Assembly: GCA_003023125.1 (NCBI GenBank)
Contig: PXSY01000063.1
Coordinates: 1-6,074, forward strand
Direction: 5' to 3'
Length of the DNA stretch: 6,074 bases
Source of the DNA: Bacteroidetes bacterium QH_10_64_19
GTDB lineage: Bacteria > Bacteroidota > Rhodothermia > Rhodothermales > Salinibacteraceae
Made by a program: the position numbers and the translations under genes
Shown here: positions 5,880 through 6,074 of the stretch, piece after piece
Layout of the letters: every line of letters begins with the position of its first letter
Position numbering within the stretch: the first letter of the stretch is position 1
The notes under the pieces: generated by a model
What the model saw: only the letters and a program-made list of their open reading frames with translations
Told to the model about the DNA's origin: nothing
Database searches by the model: none

Positions 5880-5955
5880 GAAGACGTATCGGGCATTGGA
5901 TCGATCGTGTTTAGTTTGAAGATAATAGGTGTATACATCATATGAAGGTGGAGGG

Positions 5956-6074
5956 ATGGGGAACTTTCTGTTCAACTCAGGACTTTACGTTGAGCAAATT
6001 CTATTAATGATCATACCTAGAATTATGGAGACTGATTTTGAGATGGAAGTAAAAGATAGAGAAGAGGCTGAGCA
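5956..6074 (+). CDS. Possible start of an unrecognised gene, truncated by the window edge
   Basis: From ATG 5956 the frame is open for 39 codons to the window end; the last stop upstream in this frame is TAG at 5926-5928, so GTG 5929 is another possible start. The peptide begins MGNFLFNSGLYVEQILLMII and continues with an acidic, helix-like part rich in E, D and M. AAGG lies seven bases before the ATG, a Shine-Dalgarno-like feature not seen at the other genes here. Codons such as AGA, ATA, CTA and TTA differ from the GC-ending usage of the upstream genes. I cannot assign a family from 39 residues. A second ATG at 6025 is also in frame. Confidence 0.4.
   Translation, partial: MGNFLFNSGLYVEQILLMIIPRIMETDFEMEVKDREEAE

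Larger units (their letters stand above)
5851..6074. other. AT-rich segment at the right edge, compositional break
   Basis: Hand counts give 23/60 GC for 5881-5940, 26/60 for 5941-6000 and 18/60 for 6001-6060, against 48/60 for 5341-5400. The drop begins at the end of the small acidic gene. Besides a weak terminator-like hairpin, the stretch has AT-rich promoter-like text (GATAAT at 5921-5926, TATACA at 5932-5937) and a reading frame that leaves the window. It may be an intergenic promoter region followed by a gene of foreign origin. Confidence 0.6.

Noticed and set aside
5896..5926. Promoter TTGGAT ... GATAAT in the AT-rich segment
   Set aside because: The spacer is 19 bases and the match to either the sigma-70 or the Bacteroidota consensus is partial. 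In AT-rich DNA this is easily chance, so it is only mentioned in the region entry.
5760..5975. Minus-strand reading frame of 71 codons
   Set aside because: Half of it is antisense to the small acidic gene, the remainder lies in AT-rich DNA, and no family or start signal supports it.

Overview
The window looks like chromosomal DNA from an extremely halophilic bacterium of the Salinibacter type (Rhodothermota/Bacteroidota side). The genes from about 300 to 5850 are GC-rich. The predicted proteins carry many Asp/Glu and few Lys, as expected for a 'salt-in' cytoplasm. None of the starts has a convincing Shine-Dalgarno sequence, as is usual in that lineage. The genus assignment is an inference from composition and gene content.

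Layout: positions 1-64 hold the last 20 codons of an upstream gene, most likely cmk (cytidylate kinase), the classical neighbour of rpsA. Positions 65-300 are a long and visibly structured leader with at least five perfect or near-perfect hairpins. Three consecutive ones are built from the same CTGGA/TCCAG complement. Positions 301-2997 encode an enlarged ribosomal protein S1 (898 residues): an acidic N-terminal extension of about 205 residues, six S1 domains, a charged helical and acidic linker, and a C-terminal helix-hairpin-helix (HhH) module. A strong intrinsic terminator at 3041-3074 ends this unit.

A second forward unit follows. It has an ACT-domain malic enzyme (3185-4606), a DUF434/DUF5616-type protein (4660-5406) and a small acidic protein of unknown family (5500-5850). 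Spacing is 53 and 93 bases with no clear terminator between them, so cotranscription is plausible. The malic enzyme serves central carbon metabolism. The DUF434 protein has conserved acidic residues arranged as in PIN/NYN-like nucleases, but its function is not established.

From about 5851 to the right edge the base composition changes sharply, with hand counts of about 38%, 43% and 30% GC in successive 60-base lines against up to 80% just upstream. A partial reading frame with different codon use opens at 5956 and runs off the window, suggesting a junction with an accessory or transferred segment.

The strongest leads for something undescribed are the rpsA leader with its interchangeable hairpin arms, the HhH module fused to S1, and the nuclease-like signature of the DUF434 protein. 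No CRISPR array, tRNA, rRNA or complete mobile element was seen.
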